Assembly (NCBI RefSeq): GCF_001613225.1
Contig: NZ_BDBY01000121.1
Coordinates: forward strand, 1 to 64,000
Source of the DNA: Nocardia pseudovaccinii NBRC 100343
GTDB lineage: Bacteria; Actinomycetota; Actinomycetes; Mycobacteriales; Mycobacteriaceae
Reading direction: 5' to 3'
DNA length: 64,000 nt
Every line of letters starts with the position of its first letter. The stretch's first letter is position 1. The notes under the pieces were generated by a model that worked only from the letters and a program-made list of their open reading frames with translations, did no database searches and had not been told where the DNA came from. The position numbers and the translations under genes are program-made. This document shows, piece by piece, positions 15,971 through 24,931 of this stretch.

Positions 15971-17458
15971 ATGACCACACTCGAGAGCTACCAGATGCTC
16001 ATCGACGGCCAATGGCGCGCTGCCTCCGATGGGGGCAGCTTCGCCTCGATCAATCCATTCGATGCCAAGGCGTGGGCCCACGTGCCGGCCGCAACATCCA
16101 CAGATGTGGACGACGCGGTAAAGGCGGCCCGGCGAGCCTTCGAGGACGGCCCGTGGTCGCAGTCGACTCCCCTGCACCGAGCTACTTTGCTACGGCGTCT
16201 GGGCGACCTGATCAAAGACAACGCAGACGAACTCGCTCGAATCCAGATTCTCGAGAACGGCAAGCTGATCCGCGAAGTAGCCGGTCAGACCAACGCACTG
16301 GCGAACCATTGTTACTTCTTCGCCGGTGCCGCCGAAGCGCCTCTCGGGGAAACGCTGGCCACTAGCGTACCCAATATGCAGGCCTTCACTGTTCGTGAGC
16401 CGATCGGCGTCGTTGCCGCCATCACGCCATGGAACAGCCCCTTGGCACTGCTGTTGTGGAAGCTGTGCCCCGCATTGGCCGCAGGCAACACCGTCGTCAT
16501 CAAGCCATCGGAAGTCACGCCTGTGTCCACTCTGGTGCTGGCGCGACTGTTCCACGAAGCCGGCTTTCCGGACGGAGTCGTCAACGTCGTCACCGGAGCT
16601 GGACCGGTCGGTGCAGAGCTCAGCGCCCACCCCGGGGTCGACAAAATCGCTTTCACCGGATCCACCGCAGTCGGCAAGAAGATCGCGGCCACCGCCGCAG
16701 AACGACTGGCCAGAGTCTCGCTGGAACTCGGTGGAAAATCACCGAACATCGTGTTTCCCGACGCCGACCTGCCCGTGGCGGTACGTGGCGTCATCTCCGG
16801 GATCTTCGCCGCGACCGGACAAACCTGCATGGCCGGATCCCGCGTGCTCGTGCATACCGACATCTACGACGAGTTCGTCCAAGCGCTGGCTGAACGCACC
16901 CGGCAAATCAAACTCGGTAATCCGCTGGACCCGGAAACCGAGATGGGCACCGTCGCCTGCCAGGCCCAGTACGATAAAGTGCTGTCCTACATCGAGGTAG
17001 CCAAATCCGAAGGCGCGCGCCTTGTCACCGGTGGCTCCCGGCCCGAGGATCCCGACCTGGCCGACGGCCTGTTCGTCCAGCCGACAGTCTTCAGCGACGT
17101 CACCAACGACATGCGCATCGCACGCGAAGAGGTATTCGGGCCGGTTGCTGTCGTCATCCGATTCGCAGACGAAGATGATGCCGTATCGATCGCCAACGAC
17201 ACAGCCTTCGGTCTCGCAGCCGGTGTCTGGACCCGCGACATCGCCCGCGCACACCGCATGATTCGCCGGCTGCGCGCAGGAACTGTGTGGATCAACAATT
17301 ACCGCAAGACCAACCATGTCGCCCCATTCGGTGGCTTCAAGGAAAGCGGGATCGGCCGCGAGAACGGAATCCACGCCATCGAGGAGTACACCGAGACGAA
17401 AACCGCATGGATCGACACGGGAAATGCCATCGCAGATCCATTCAATCCGCGGGCATGA
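15971..17458 (+). CDS. NAD(P)-dependent aldehyde dehydrogenase
   Basis: A full-length 495-residue aldehyde dehydrogenase, oxidising an aldehyde to the acid. The catalytic Cys is in FAATGQTCMAGSR, the general-base Glu in LELGGKSPNIVF, the cofactor loop in FTGSTAVGKKI, and TPWNSPL marks the active-site pocket. It starts 54 bases after the TcuA-like gene and is probably co-transcribed, so its substrate may be an aldehyde precursor of the acid handled by this divergon. An AGGAGAAG ribosome site precedes ATG 15971. The 226 bases after it, up to the PknK-like gene, hold no gene; a weak stem lies at 17650-17671. Confidence 0.9.
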   Translation: MTTLESYQMLIDGQWRAASDGGSFASINPFDAKAWAHVPAATSTDVDDAVKAARRAFEDGPWSQSTPLHRATLLRRLGDLIKDNADELARIQILENGKLIREVAGQTNALANHCYFFAGAAEAPLGETLATSVPNMQAFTVREPIGVVAAITPWNSPLALLLWKLCPALAAGNTVVIKPSEVTPVSTLVLARLFHEAGFPDGVVNVVTGAGPVGAELSAHPGVDKIAFTGSTAVGKKIAATAAERLARVSLELGGKSPNIVFPDADLPVAVRGVISGIFAATGQTCMAGSRVLVHTDIYDEFVQALAERTRQIKLGNPLDPETEMGTVACQAQYDKVLSYIEVAKSEGARLVTGGSRPEDPDLADGLFVQPTVFSDVTNDMRIAREEVFGPVAVVIRFADEDDAVSIANDTAFGLAAGVWTRDIARAHRMIRRLRAGTVWINNYRKTNHVAPFGGFKESGIGRENGIHAIEEYTETKTAWIDTGNAIADPFNPRA

Positions 17459-17683
17459 ATTGATCCACTCACCTGCGGCTCACTGACCCCGAAGACAGGC
17501 CTTGCGCGATCAGCGAACGCGCGAGTTGCAGTTCTCGCGGCCTAGTGCAGCATGGTCGACGTGATTCAGCGGTTGGTGATCGGTACCAGATGTCGACCGA
17601 GGCGCAATCCCTAGTACGGTCGCGACCGACCGGCCTCGAATGTCCCGTCGCTCAGTTCTTTTCGGCTGAGCCGGCAACGGCGA

Positions 17684-20600
17684 TCACGAACTCTCCTGAT
17701 AGGCCCGGTCCGTGATCCAGGCGGCGATCTGGGCGCGGGAGGTGAAGCCGAGTTTGGTCAGGATGTGTTCGACGTGGCCTTGGGCGGTGCGTTGGGAAAT
17801 CACCAAATTCGTGGCGATCTGCTTGTTGGTGAGTCCTCGGGCGATCAGCTCCGCGACCTGCCGCTCGCGCTTGGTCAGTTCCGCTGTCCCGGCTGGGGTA
17901 GGAGCCACCTCGCTCGGCTGCTCACCGAGCGCGTAGGCCACCGCGCCATTCATCGCCATCGCCCGCCCGCGGCGGAACGCCACCTTGAACCGTCGCTCAC
18001 CGAGCGTTTGCCGCACCATGCGCTCGCATTCCTCGTGCGACCGTGACATCTCGGGGAAGAAGATCGAGAACCCGGAGCCGGACCGCAGCAGACTTTGCGT
18101 AGCGCCCATCAGCACCGCCGCCCGCTCACCGTCCTCCTCGGCGACGATCCAGGCCAGCCCCTCGAGATCGAGCACCGCGACAACAGGACTACGGACACGC
18201 CGGTTGAGCCGCAACGACTGTTCCAGCATCTCCTGCGCACGGGATCGCGCTCCCTGTTGCCATACGAGGATGCCCAGTCCCCACAACGTGCTTGACCGGA
18301 ACAACGACTCGCCGGTCGAGTCGGTGATGGATAGAGCTTGCTCGTAATATTCGATCGCCTGCCGGACTTTGCCCTGTGCCGCATACGCCCAGCCGAGCGA
18401 CGTCATCGTGATGACTTGGAGATATCCGCTACGGTTCGCGCCGAACATCTCGAGCGCGCGTTCACCGCAGGAGACCGCACGAGCGGTGTCACCTTGATAC
18501 AAAGCCAGCATGCAGCCGGCGGAGCCGACGAGTGCCTGATGCAGGGGGGCAGGGTCTTGGTCGGCGAGGGCACCCGCCTGCTCCAGTAAGGTCTCCGCCG
18601 CCGGGAAATCCTGTTGTTCCGCGGCCATCACAGTGCCGATGTGCAGCGTCCGGATGCGGTCCGGCAGCGAGTCCGCCCTGGGGTGTGCCAGGACGCGGTC
18701 GATCCAGCGACGACCCTCTCCGTACAAACCCCGAAAGGTCCAGAACAGCCATAAGCCGCCCGTGACGGTGCGCAACCCTGCCTCGCCCGACTCCGCCGTG
18801 GTGTCGGACAGGCAGAATTCGAGCGCTTCACGCATGTTCAGTTGCTCGCGCTCGAGCCGGGCCAACCAGTCGGGCTGGCGTTCGCTGATCCAGTCGGCTT
18901 CGGCATCCAGCGCCAACTGCTGGCACCAATCGCGGTGACGCCGACGCTGCTCCCGATCTTCACCGGCCTCATGCAGCTGATCGCGCCCGTACTCGCGCAC
19001 GGTCTCGAACATCCGGAACCGGACAACACCCCGGAGTTCCTCCCGGATCACGATCGACTTATCCACCAGCGAAGACAACGCATCCAGCAGACTTCCCTCC
19101 GATTCGAAACTGCAGACTCGTTCGACCGCGTCCATTTCGAAACCACCGGCGAAGACGGACAATTGGGCCCACAGCCGCTGTTCGATGGGCGTGCACAACC
19201 GGTAACTCCAGTCGATGCACCACCGCAGCGTCTGCTGCCGCTGCGGCGCGGTGCGGTGACCGCGAGTGAGCAGTGCGTAGCGATCGGTCAACCGAGCCAG
19301 GATCTGCTCGGGCGACATCGTGCGGATCCGCGCCGCGGCGAGTTCGATCGCCAGCGGCAGCCCCTCCAGGCGGGCACAGATCCCCGCCACTGCGGCCATA
19401 TTGTCCTCGGTGACCTCGAAACCGGGTACCAGTGCAGCGGCACGCTCGGCAAACAGTGTCACCGCGTCGTATCGAGGCAGTCCCCGCAGCGTCGGCTCAC
19501 TTCCGGAGCACGGAACGGTCAATGGGGAGACCCGCAGCACCGATTCTCCGGCAATGTCCAGCGGCTCCCGGGAGGTCACCAGGATCCGCAGGTCGGCACA
19601 GGCCAGCAACAGTGTTTCGACCACATCTGCCAAGGCATCCACGATCTGCTCGCCGTTGTCCAGAACCAGCAGCGCTTCCCGCGAATGCAGGAATTCGACC
19701 AGCGCGTCGCGCATCGGCCATGCCGAATCGTCCCGTAAGCCCAGACCTCCCGCCACGACGTCGATCAGCAATGCCGGATCGGTCACGTCGGCGAGTTCGA
19801 TCAGCCATACCCCGTCGGCGAAATCGCGTCGAACAGTCGACGCCGCCCGCAACGCCAGCCGGGTCTTGCCGACGCCACCGACTCCGGTCAATGTCACCAG
19901 CCGCCCCGCCGCCAACAAGCTCTTGATCTCGGACGTCTCGGCGCGGCGGTCGATGAAACTGGTCAGCTCGAGCGGCAACTCGCCGGTGCTGCGGCCTCGG
20001 GCCTGCGGTGGCGGAGCCGATTCCGGTCTCGTCCTGTGGGGCTGCCCCGGCGAGGTTGCCGGTTGACCGTGTAGGGCCATCTCGCCGACCCGGTATCCGC
20101 GACTGCGTTGCACCTCCTGGATTGCCTCGCCCAACTCCCGCGCCGACGGCCGTACTTGTCGATCCCGATTCATCGCCGACTCCACCACCGCCGCGACATC
20201 CTCGGGGATACCACCTTCTCGCAGGTCGGGCAGCGGCTGACTGGTAATCCGCAAGAACTGCGCCACGACCTGCTCACCACTGCGCCGCTCGAACGCGGCG
20301 TGACCCGTCAACGCGGCGAACAAGGTCGCACCCAGTCCGTACACATCCGCGGCCGGTGTCGCTGCCTCGCCTGCGAGCACCTCGGGCGCGGTGAAGGCGG
20401 GCGATGCGGTCACCACCCCCGTGGCCGTGTGGAAGCCCCCGGCGATACGGGCGATACCGAAGTCGGTCAACGCCGGCTCCCCGTACTCGCTCAGCAGAAT
20501 ATTGCCCGGCTTCACGTCCCGATGCATGATCCCAAGCCGATGCGCCGTCTCCAGCGCACCCGCGATCTTCACTCCCACCCACAGCGCCGTCTCGACCGGC

Positions 20601-20980
20601 AACGGCCCCTCCCGGCGAACCCACGCATCCAGGGAATCCAGCGGGTGATACGGCATCACCAAATACGGCCGGCCACTCGCGGTCACTCCCACCTGCAACA
20701 CCGTGACGATATTCGGATGCCCGGTCAGCCGGCCCATCGCCTTCTGCTCGCGGAAGAACCGCGCCTGATTCTCGGCGTCCAGTTCCGCGATCAGCACCTT
20801 CACCGCCACCGTGCGATCCAGCGCCGACTGGACGCACCGGAACACTACGCCGAACCCGCCGTGGCCGATCTCCTCGACATCCTCGAAACCCGACGCGCTC
20901 AGTTCCATCGCAACGGGCATATTCACATCGCGGCCGGTCTGCAGCGGATCCTCGCCGACCATCAGTCGCTCGCGATCCAC
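17684..20980 (-). CDS. PknK-like Ser/Thr kinase - NB-ARC ATPase - LuxR transcriptional regulator
   Basis: A 1098-residue multidomain protein. Residues about 30-290 are a complete Hanks kinase resembling M. tuberculosis PknK (glycine loop GHGGFGVV, Lys61, HRDVKPGN at 153-160, DFG at 173-175, APEV). A linker rich in Pro follows. A STAND-type ATPase comes next (P-loop GVGGVGKT at 366-373, Walker B LLVLDN), then helical TPR-like repeats, and a C-terminal LuxR helix-turn-helix (LTKRERQVAELIARGLTNKQIATNL). It should couple phosphorylation and nucleotide state to DNA binding. It lies alone between the IclR divergon and the TetR gene, and its target is not visible. A second start at 20962 is possible. 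Confidence 0.9.
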   Translation of the reverse strand: MDRERLMVGEDPLQTGRDVNMPVAMELSASGFEDVEEIGHGGFGVVFRCVQSALDRTVAVKVLIAELDAENQARFFREQKAMGRLTGHPNIVTVLQVGVTASGRPYLVMPYHPLDSLDAWVRREGPLPVETALWVGVKIAGALETAHRLGIMHRDVKPGNILLSEYGEPALTDFGIARIAGGFHTATGVVTASPAFTAPEVLAGEAATPAADVYGLGATLFAALTGHAAFERRSGEQVVAQFLRITSQPLPDLREGGIPEDVAAVVESAMNRDRQVRPSARELGEAIQEVQRSRGYRVGEMALHGQPATSPGQPHRTRPESAPPPQARGRSTGELPLELTSFIDRRAETSEIKSLLAAGRLVTLTGVGGVGKTRLALRAASTVRRDFADGVWLIELADVTDPALLIDVVAGGLGLRDDSAWPMRDALVEFLHSREALLVLDNGEQIVDALADVVETLLLACADLRILVTSREPLDIAGESVLRVSPLTVPCSGSEPTLRGLPRYDAVTLFAERAAALVPGFEVTEDNMAAVAGICARLEGLPLAIELAAARIRTMSPEQILARLTDRYALLTRGHRTAPQRQQTLRWCIDWSYRLCTPIEQRLWAQLSVFAGGFEMDAVERVCSFESEGSLLDALSSLVDKSIVIREELRGVVRFRMFETVREYGRDQLHEAGEDREQRRRHRDWCQQLALDAEADWISERQPDWLARLEREQLNMREALEFCLSDTTAESGEAGLRTVTGGLWLFWTFRGLYGEGRRWIDRVLAHPRADSLPDRIRTLHIGTVMAAEQQDFPAAETLLEQAGALADQDPAPLHQALVGSAGCMLALYQGDTARAVSCGERALEMFGANRSGYLQVITMTSLGWAYAAQGKVRQAIEYYEQALSITDSTGESLFRSSTLWGLGILVWQQGARSRAQEMLEQSLRLNRRVRSPVVAVLDLEGLAWIVAEEDGERAAVLMGATQSLLRSGSGFSIFFPEMSRSHEECERMVRQTLGERRFKVAFRRGRAMAMNGAVAYALGEQPSEVAPTPAGTAELTKRERQVAELIARGLTNKQIATNLVISQRTAQGHVEHILTKLGFTSRAQIAAWITDRAYQESS

Positions 20981-21229
20981 TGAGCACGGGCACGCACACC
21001 GAGCACCATGCGCTCACCTTCCGACGCCACCAGCGTATCGCCAGCAAGCTAAGAAGGGAGGGCTGTACGCTTCCGCAGCGCGAACACGCACTGGCCCGAA
21101 CATCCTTGGTCGACATCCATGCTGCCTCCTCAGGAATGAAGCTCTGGACACAGCGACTTACTGGACCAACGAGTTGCATCCACCCCTTTGCTGCGGCACT
21201 TGCCGGATATCGCGGCCCGCGCATGGCAT

Positions 21230-21856
21230 CTACGCCGGACGACGTCCCAGGGATGTGTTCGATTTCCCGTCAGCGAGGTAGGCGGTGTCGAGGGTGCGGG
21301 GATGAGTGGTCAAGCCGGGAAGAACGAGGCTGAGCCAACGCGCGCGCACGGTTGGGGGCTGGTCGGCCGGGGCGCTGGCGAAGAGGAGATACAGATCGTC
21401 GACGGTGACGTCCGCGAGGATGTCGCCAGCGGCTTTCCCGGCCTGGATGAGTTCGGCCAGGGCGGCGGTCGCCCGGTGCTCCGAGGTCTTGTCCGATGCT
21501 GCGGCGCCGAGGGCATGGGCGGCCGCTTTGGCGGCGTGACTGACGGCAGACGCCTCCACGACGCGGCCGAGAAACGCGGTGATCTCGTCCAGCGCCCGGG
21601 TACCGGATGCCGCGCGTATGCGGGCGGCCTCGGACTCGTCGGCCAGGTGGGACATGTGCTCGTCGATGATGGCAGTGACCAGGTCGGCTTTGGTGGGGAA
21701 GTGTCGGTACAAGGTACCGACGGCCACGCCAGCCGCTTTGGCGATCTCATCCATCCCTGCATCTGGCCCGCACCGGGTGATCTGGTCGCGGGCGGCTTCG
21801 AGGATCTTGTTGCGGTTGCGGACCGCATCGGCGCGCGGGGCGCGAGCAGGGGGCAT
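21230..21856 (-). CDS. TetR family transcriptional regulator
   Basis: A 208-residue TetR regulator with the HTH in ARDQITRCGPDAGMDEIAKAAGVAVGTLYRHFPTKADLVTAII and a helical ligand-binding C-terminus. It is divergent from the aldo/keto reductase at 21969, and two TGAACT-NN-AGTTCA palindromes lie in between. It therefore most likely represses itself and the reductase, as is usual for such pairs. ATG 21856 (MPPARAPRADAV) is preferred; the in-frame starts further upstream (to 21922) would fall within the operators. Confidence 0.85.
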   Translation of the reverse strand: MPPARAPRADAVRNRNKILEAARDQITRCGPDAGMDEIAKAAGVAVGTLYRHFPTKADLVTAIIDEHMSHLADESEAARIRAASGTRALDEITAFLGRVVEASAVSHAAKAAAHALGAAASDKTSEHRATAALAELIQAGKAAGDILADVTVDDLYLLFASAPADQPPTVRARWLSLVLPGLTTHPRTLDTAYLADGKSNTSLGRRPA

Positions 21857-21897
21857 GTGACTCTCCGAACAGGCGAAGCGCGGCGCTTGCATGAACA

Positions 21898-21911
21898 TGA
21901 ACTCTAGTTCA
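21898..21911 (+). promoter_or_regulatory. TetR operator box 1 (TGAACTCTAGTTCA)
   Basis: A perfect 6-bp-arm palindrome with a 2-base centre. It lies 42 bases before the TetR start and 24 bases from an equal palindrome with the centre inverted (box 2). Confidence 0.7.
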
Positions 21912-21921
21912 CCATAAATCA

Positions 21922-21935
21922 TGAACTAGAGTTCA
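21922..21935 (+). promoter_or_regulatory. TetR operator box 2 (TGAACTAGAGTTCA)
   Basis: Same arms as box 1 with centre AG. It lies 34 bases before the aldo/keto reductase ATG. Two boxes 24 bases apart in a 112-base divergent gap strongly suggest dual control. Confidence 0.7.
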
Positions 21936-21968
21936 CCTTATCTCGAATACTTGACACGGAGGTAACCG

Positions 21969-22814
21969 ATGACCACACCCCTCACCTTCAGCGTTGGTGG
22001 CGATCTGACCGTGCACCGGCTCGGCTACGGCGCCATGTGGCTCACCGGGCCCGGCGTGTGGGGCGAACCCGCCGACCGCCCGGCAGCAGTGCGTGTCGTG
22101 CGAGCTGCCGTCGAGCAGGGCGTCGATTTCATCGACACCGCAGATTCCTATGGCCCTGCGGTCAGTGAGCAGATCATCGCCGACGCGCTGCACCCCTACC
22201 CGCCGGGTGTAGTGGTGGCGACCAAGGTTGGAAACACCCGCCCGGGCCCGAACGTGTTCGTGCCGCTGGGTCGCCCTGACTACCTCAAACAACAGGTCGA
22301 GCTGTCGCTTCGGAACCTGAAACTCGACCGCATCGACCTCATCCAGTTGCATCGGATCGACCCGGACGTGCCCCTGGCCGACCAGATCGGTGCTCTGGCC
22401 GAACTCCAAGAGCAAGGCAAAGTGCGCCATATCGGCCTGTCCGAGGTGACCGTGGAGCAACTGCAGCAAGCGCGGAGCATCACCGAGATCGCCAGCGTCC
22501 AGAATCTCTACAATCTGGTTAACCGCGCATCTCAGGGTGTACTCGATTACGCCACCGCACACGGTATCGCGTTCATCCCCTGGTTCCCGATCGCCACCGG
22601 GGCCCTCGCCCGCCCGGGCAGCCCAGTCTCCGACATCGCCGCGGATCTTGGGGCCACGCCGGCCCAAGTCTCTCTGGCCTGGCTCCTGCAAACCTCCCCC
22701 GTGATCTTGCCGATCCCCGGTACCACATCGGTCGCCCACCTGAATGAAAACCTGGAAGCAGCAAAGCTTTCCCTGTCTGAAGAACACATGGCAAAGCTTG
22801 ACGCGCTGGCCTGA
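21969..22814 (+). CDS. Aldo/keto reductase
   Basis: A 281-residue NADPH-dependent (beta/alpha)8 oxidoreductase reducing aldehydes or ketones. The catalytic tetrad is visible: Asp and Tyr in [10 protein letters not shown], Lys in VATKVGNT, and His in [10 protein letters not shown]. The C-terminal cofactor site is [23 protein letters not shown] lies 7 bases before ATG 21969. It is controlled by the divergent TetR gene and resembles detoxifying reductases commonly found in such pairs, so it may not belong to the neighbouring catabolic cluster. Confidence 0.88.
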   Translation: MTTPLTFSVGGDLTVHRLGYGAMWLTGPGVWGEPADRPAAVRVVRAAVEQGVDFIDTADSYGPAVSEQIIADALHPYPPGVVVATKVGNTRPGPNVFVPLGRPDYLKQQVELSLRNLKLDRIDLIQLHRIDPDVPLADQIGALAELQEQGKVRHIGLSEVTVEQLQQARSITEIASVQNLYNLVNRASQGVLDYATAHGIAFIPWFPIATGALARPGSPVSDIAADLGATPAQVSLAWLLQTSPVILPIPGTTSVAHLNENLEAAKLSLSEEHMAKLDALA

Positions 22815-22989
22815 CCACGCTCCCTCGCCACCTGGTGCGACCAACGCCGGGCGCGCACCATTGTCCGAGTCGGCTCGGCGATGAACGTGTTCGCCGGAGG
22901 TTGTTCCGGACACCTGGTCCTACCGATCCGGTCGTCCGCCGTATGCATAATCTGGCGAAGGACCCGTCGGGGACGGACCGGTCGAACAA

Positions 22990-23247
22990 GTGAACAGCAC
23001 AGCATTCGAGCGGGCGGGCACCACCCTCAGCGGCGACACAACCGTCGCCGGAGAAATTCATGTTCTGCCTCTGTCCGGCGTCGCCTACCACGTGGACGGC
23101 GCCGGACTAGCCTCAACGCATGTCGAACGGCTGCCCGAGGACCTCTATGCCACAGTTACGGGCAGGGACTCCGGCATTTCACGCCAAGTCAACTTAGAGC
23201 TGGATTTCAACCCAACGGTGAAGGATTGGGCAGATTCGGTGCTATGA
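22990..23247 (+). CDS. Hypothetical small ORF
   Basis: An 85-codon frame with a GTG start and codon use similar to real genes. The product has no recognised motif (middle LPLSGVAYHVDGAGLAS, end NPTVKDWADSVL). It lies between the aldo/keto reductase and an amidohydrolase relic, a stretch that is clearly decaying, so it may be the tail of a lost gene rather than a working one. No ribosome site is convincing. Bases 22815-22989 hold nothing recognisable. Confidence 0.25.
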   Translation: MNSTAFERAGTTLSGDTTVAGEIHVLPLSGVAYHVDGAGLASTHVERLPEDLYATVTGRDSGISRQVNLELDFNPTVKDWADSVL

Positions 23248-23249
23248 CG

Positions 23250-23703
23250 ATCAGCGGTCGCCTCGCCGGTCCGCCGTCGGTAGCGCCCGGATTCGCCGCA
23301 TCTGCAACGCGCGCCGCACCTGCGTTTTTCCGCAGCGGTCTGGCGCGCATGGGCCCCGCAGTGGTTACGCGACCGTCGTTCGTGACCGATCGAGGTGACC
23401 AGTACCTGGCGTCCGTCGACAGCGCGGACTGCGAACTGCTCTATCCCTACGCCTCTCTCCGGGCCGCGGGCGTTCGCCTCGCCAGTCGAGCGACGGTCCC
23501 TTTGGGGAGTCCGACCCGTGGCACACGATCCGATCGGCAGTGCATCGCATGACGGCAGGCCGCCTCGACGGATACGCATCGGGTCCCCCACAGATCTGCG
23601 CCTGCTGGCCGAACCCCTCGCGGGCGCTCTGCCCCATCCCAACGCCCATTTGGTCCGAGCGTTCGTCCAAGACGGAGCGATCGTCTGGCCGGCAGCCATG
23701 AAT
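23250..23703 (+). pseudogene. Amidohydrolase (YtcJ-like) pseudogene, C-terminal part with frameshifts
   Basis: Three frames in sequence spell the end of a metal-dependent amidohydrolase of the YtcJ type: VVTRPSFVTDRGDQYLASV and LYPYASLRAAGVRLA, then SSDGPFGESDPWHTIRSAVHR, then GSPTDLRLLAEPLAGAL with HLVRAFVQDGAIVW. The first break is at about 23482-23486, where one base appears lost before the SSD motif that carries a metal-binding Asp. The second is near 23575, where a block of roughly 35 residues also seems missing. The N-terminal metal-binding HxH part is absent. The remnant runs up to the end of the convergent crotonase gene. Confidence 0.6.
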
Positions 23704-23704
23704 C

Positions 23705-24799
23705 CTACGACCGCACCCGGTCGACCAGGCCCCAGCGCGCGGCAGTCTCCACATCGATCGGCTCACCGGTAAGCATCATCCATGCCGCCCTCCATCGGCC
23801 TATCCGCTGCGGCACACTGACCGTGCCCCCGGCGCCAGGAACCAACCCCATTCCGATCTCGGGTAGCCGGAAGAATGTATCGGAATCCGCGATTACCTGT
23901 CCGGCGAAGGCCGCCATTTCCACCCCGGCACCGATGCAAGCCCCGTGCAGATACGCCGTCACCTTGCTGCGCAGCCGGTGAATGATCCGCCAGGGCGCCC
24001 GCTCCAAGCGCACAAGATACGCTGCCACCAGATCGTTGGCGATACCGAACTCGTCGAGATCCCCGCCACTACAGAATGCGGGGCCGGAGCCTCGCAACTC
24101 GACCCGGGCAATCGACGGATCGAACTCGGCGACCTGAAACGCCTCGAGCAGAGATTCCCGCATGCGAGTACTCAGCGCATTGCGGCGTCGGGGATTGTCC
24201 AGGACGATGGCAAGCGCATCATCGGTTCGCTCGAGCCGGACCATCTGCCGTTCCTCGACAGCCATTCGCCTCACTGGACGCTCGGTGCGCCATCGCCGAA
24301 ACTCGTTGCCACCCAGCAGCATCGAGTACACAGCTGCTTCCGCAGCCAAGCCGGCGTCGGTGTCGAGCGCCTCCGTCTGGCGCAAGAGGCCGGCCAAGGC
24401 CACACTTGCCCGCGGATTTTCACCGACGGCGCCCGAGAGCCGCCGCAAAGCCGCGCCAATGTCGCGACAGCCGACTATGTACGGACGTGGCTTCGGCTCC
24501 GGCGCCGACGACAGAGTCACTGTCAGAGCCCGCAGCAAAGGCTCCAGAGCGGGGAGCGCCCCCGACTCGAGCACACCTACCGGGATTCGATGAGTGCGCG
24601 CCGTTAATTCCGCCATTCGACGGACGCGGCCCGGCGGAGCGTCTCGCCACCGATCCAGGGGGATTACCCAAAGTGGTGCCTCCGGATCGCCCTGCGGGTT
24701 CAGTCGCAGTTCCACATCGTCGGGCGTCAACGACAACTGCTCGTAGTGCACCTCTCGATCCTGGCGCCGATCGCGATCGTCGCGGCCTGTTACGCGCAC
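23705..24799 (-). CDS. Enoyl-CoA hydratase/isomerase family protein with N-terminal extension
   Basis: A 364-residue crotonase. The usual 250-residue fold occupies the second half (from about residue 180, MVRLERTDDALAIVLDNPRRRNALS). The first 170 residues form an extra, partly degenerate domain with weak crotonase-like features (WVIPLDRW, ALLRALTVTLSSAPEPKP). Both catalytic glutamates expected for hydratase activity are in place (GAGVEMAA and FFRLPEIGMGLVPGAGG), and the oxyanion loop is SGPAFCSGGDL. It probably hydrates an enoyl-CoA, but the long extension is unusual. GTG 24799 has GGGGA 6 bases upstream; GTG 24751 with AGGA is an alternative. It is divergent from the SDR gene across a perfect operator copy. 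Confidence 0.8.
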   Translation of the reverse strand: MRVTGRDDRDRRQDREVHYEQLSLTPDDVELRLNPQGDPEAPLWVIPLDRWRDAPPGRVRRMAELTARTHRIPVGVLESGALPALEPLLRALTVTLSSAPEPKPRPYIVGCRDIGAALRRLSGAVGENPRASVALAGLLRQTEALDTDAGLAAEAAVYSMLLGGNEFRRWRTERPVRRMAVEERQMVRLERTDDALAIVLDNPRRRNALSTRMRESLLEAFQVAEFDPSIARVELRGSGPAFCSGGDLDEFGIANDLVAAYLVRLERAPWRIIHRLRSKVTAYLHGACIGAGVEMAAFAGQVIADSDTFFRLPEIGMGLVPGAGGTVSVPQRIGRWRAAWMMLTGEPIDVETAARWGLVDRVRS

Positions 24800-24877
24800 G
24801 TACGTTCCCCTTGTTGCTGAATTCGGACGTCTTCTTGCAGCGCGGGCATCGAGAGAGCTTCGCCCTTAAGATAGATT

Positions 24878-24893
24878 ACATAGTGAACTATGT
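24878..24893 (+). promoter_or_regulatory. Palindromic operator in the ECH/SDR divergent gap
   Basis: ACATAGTGAACTATGT is the best copy of the cluster operator: perfect 7-bp arms around GA. Read on the other strand it matches the copy at 40042 in 15 of 16 positions. It lies 78 bases from the crotonase start and 38 bases from the SDR start. Confidence 0.75.
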
Positions 24894-24931
24894 TGATGTG
24901 ATGAATCACCATCACGAAAGGACACACACTG

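Noticed and set aside
4175..24896. KstR or KstR2 steroid-regulon operators
   Set aside because: The shared palindrome has ACATAGT/ACTATGT arms, which do not fit the remembered KstR or KstR2 consensus, so the regulon is described as separate.
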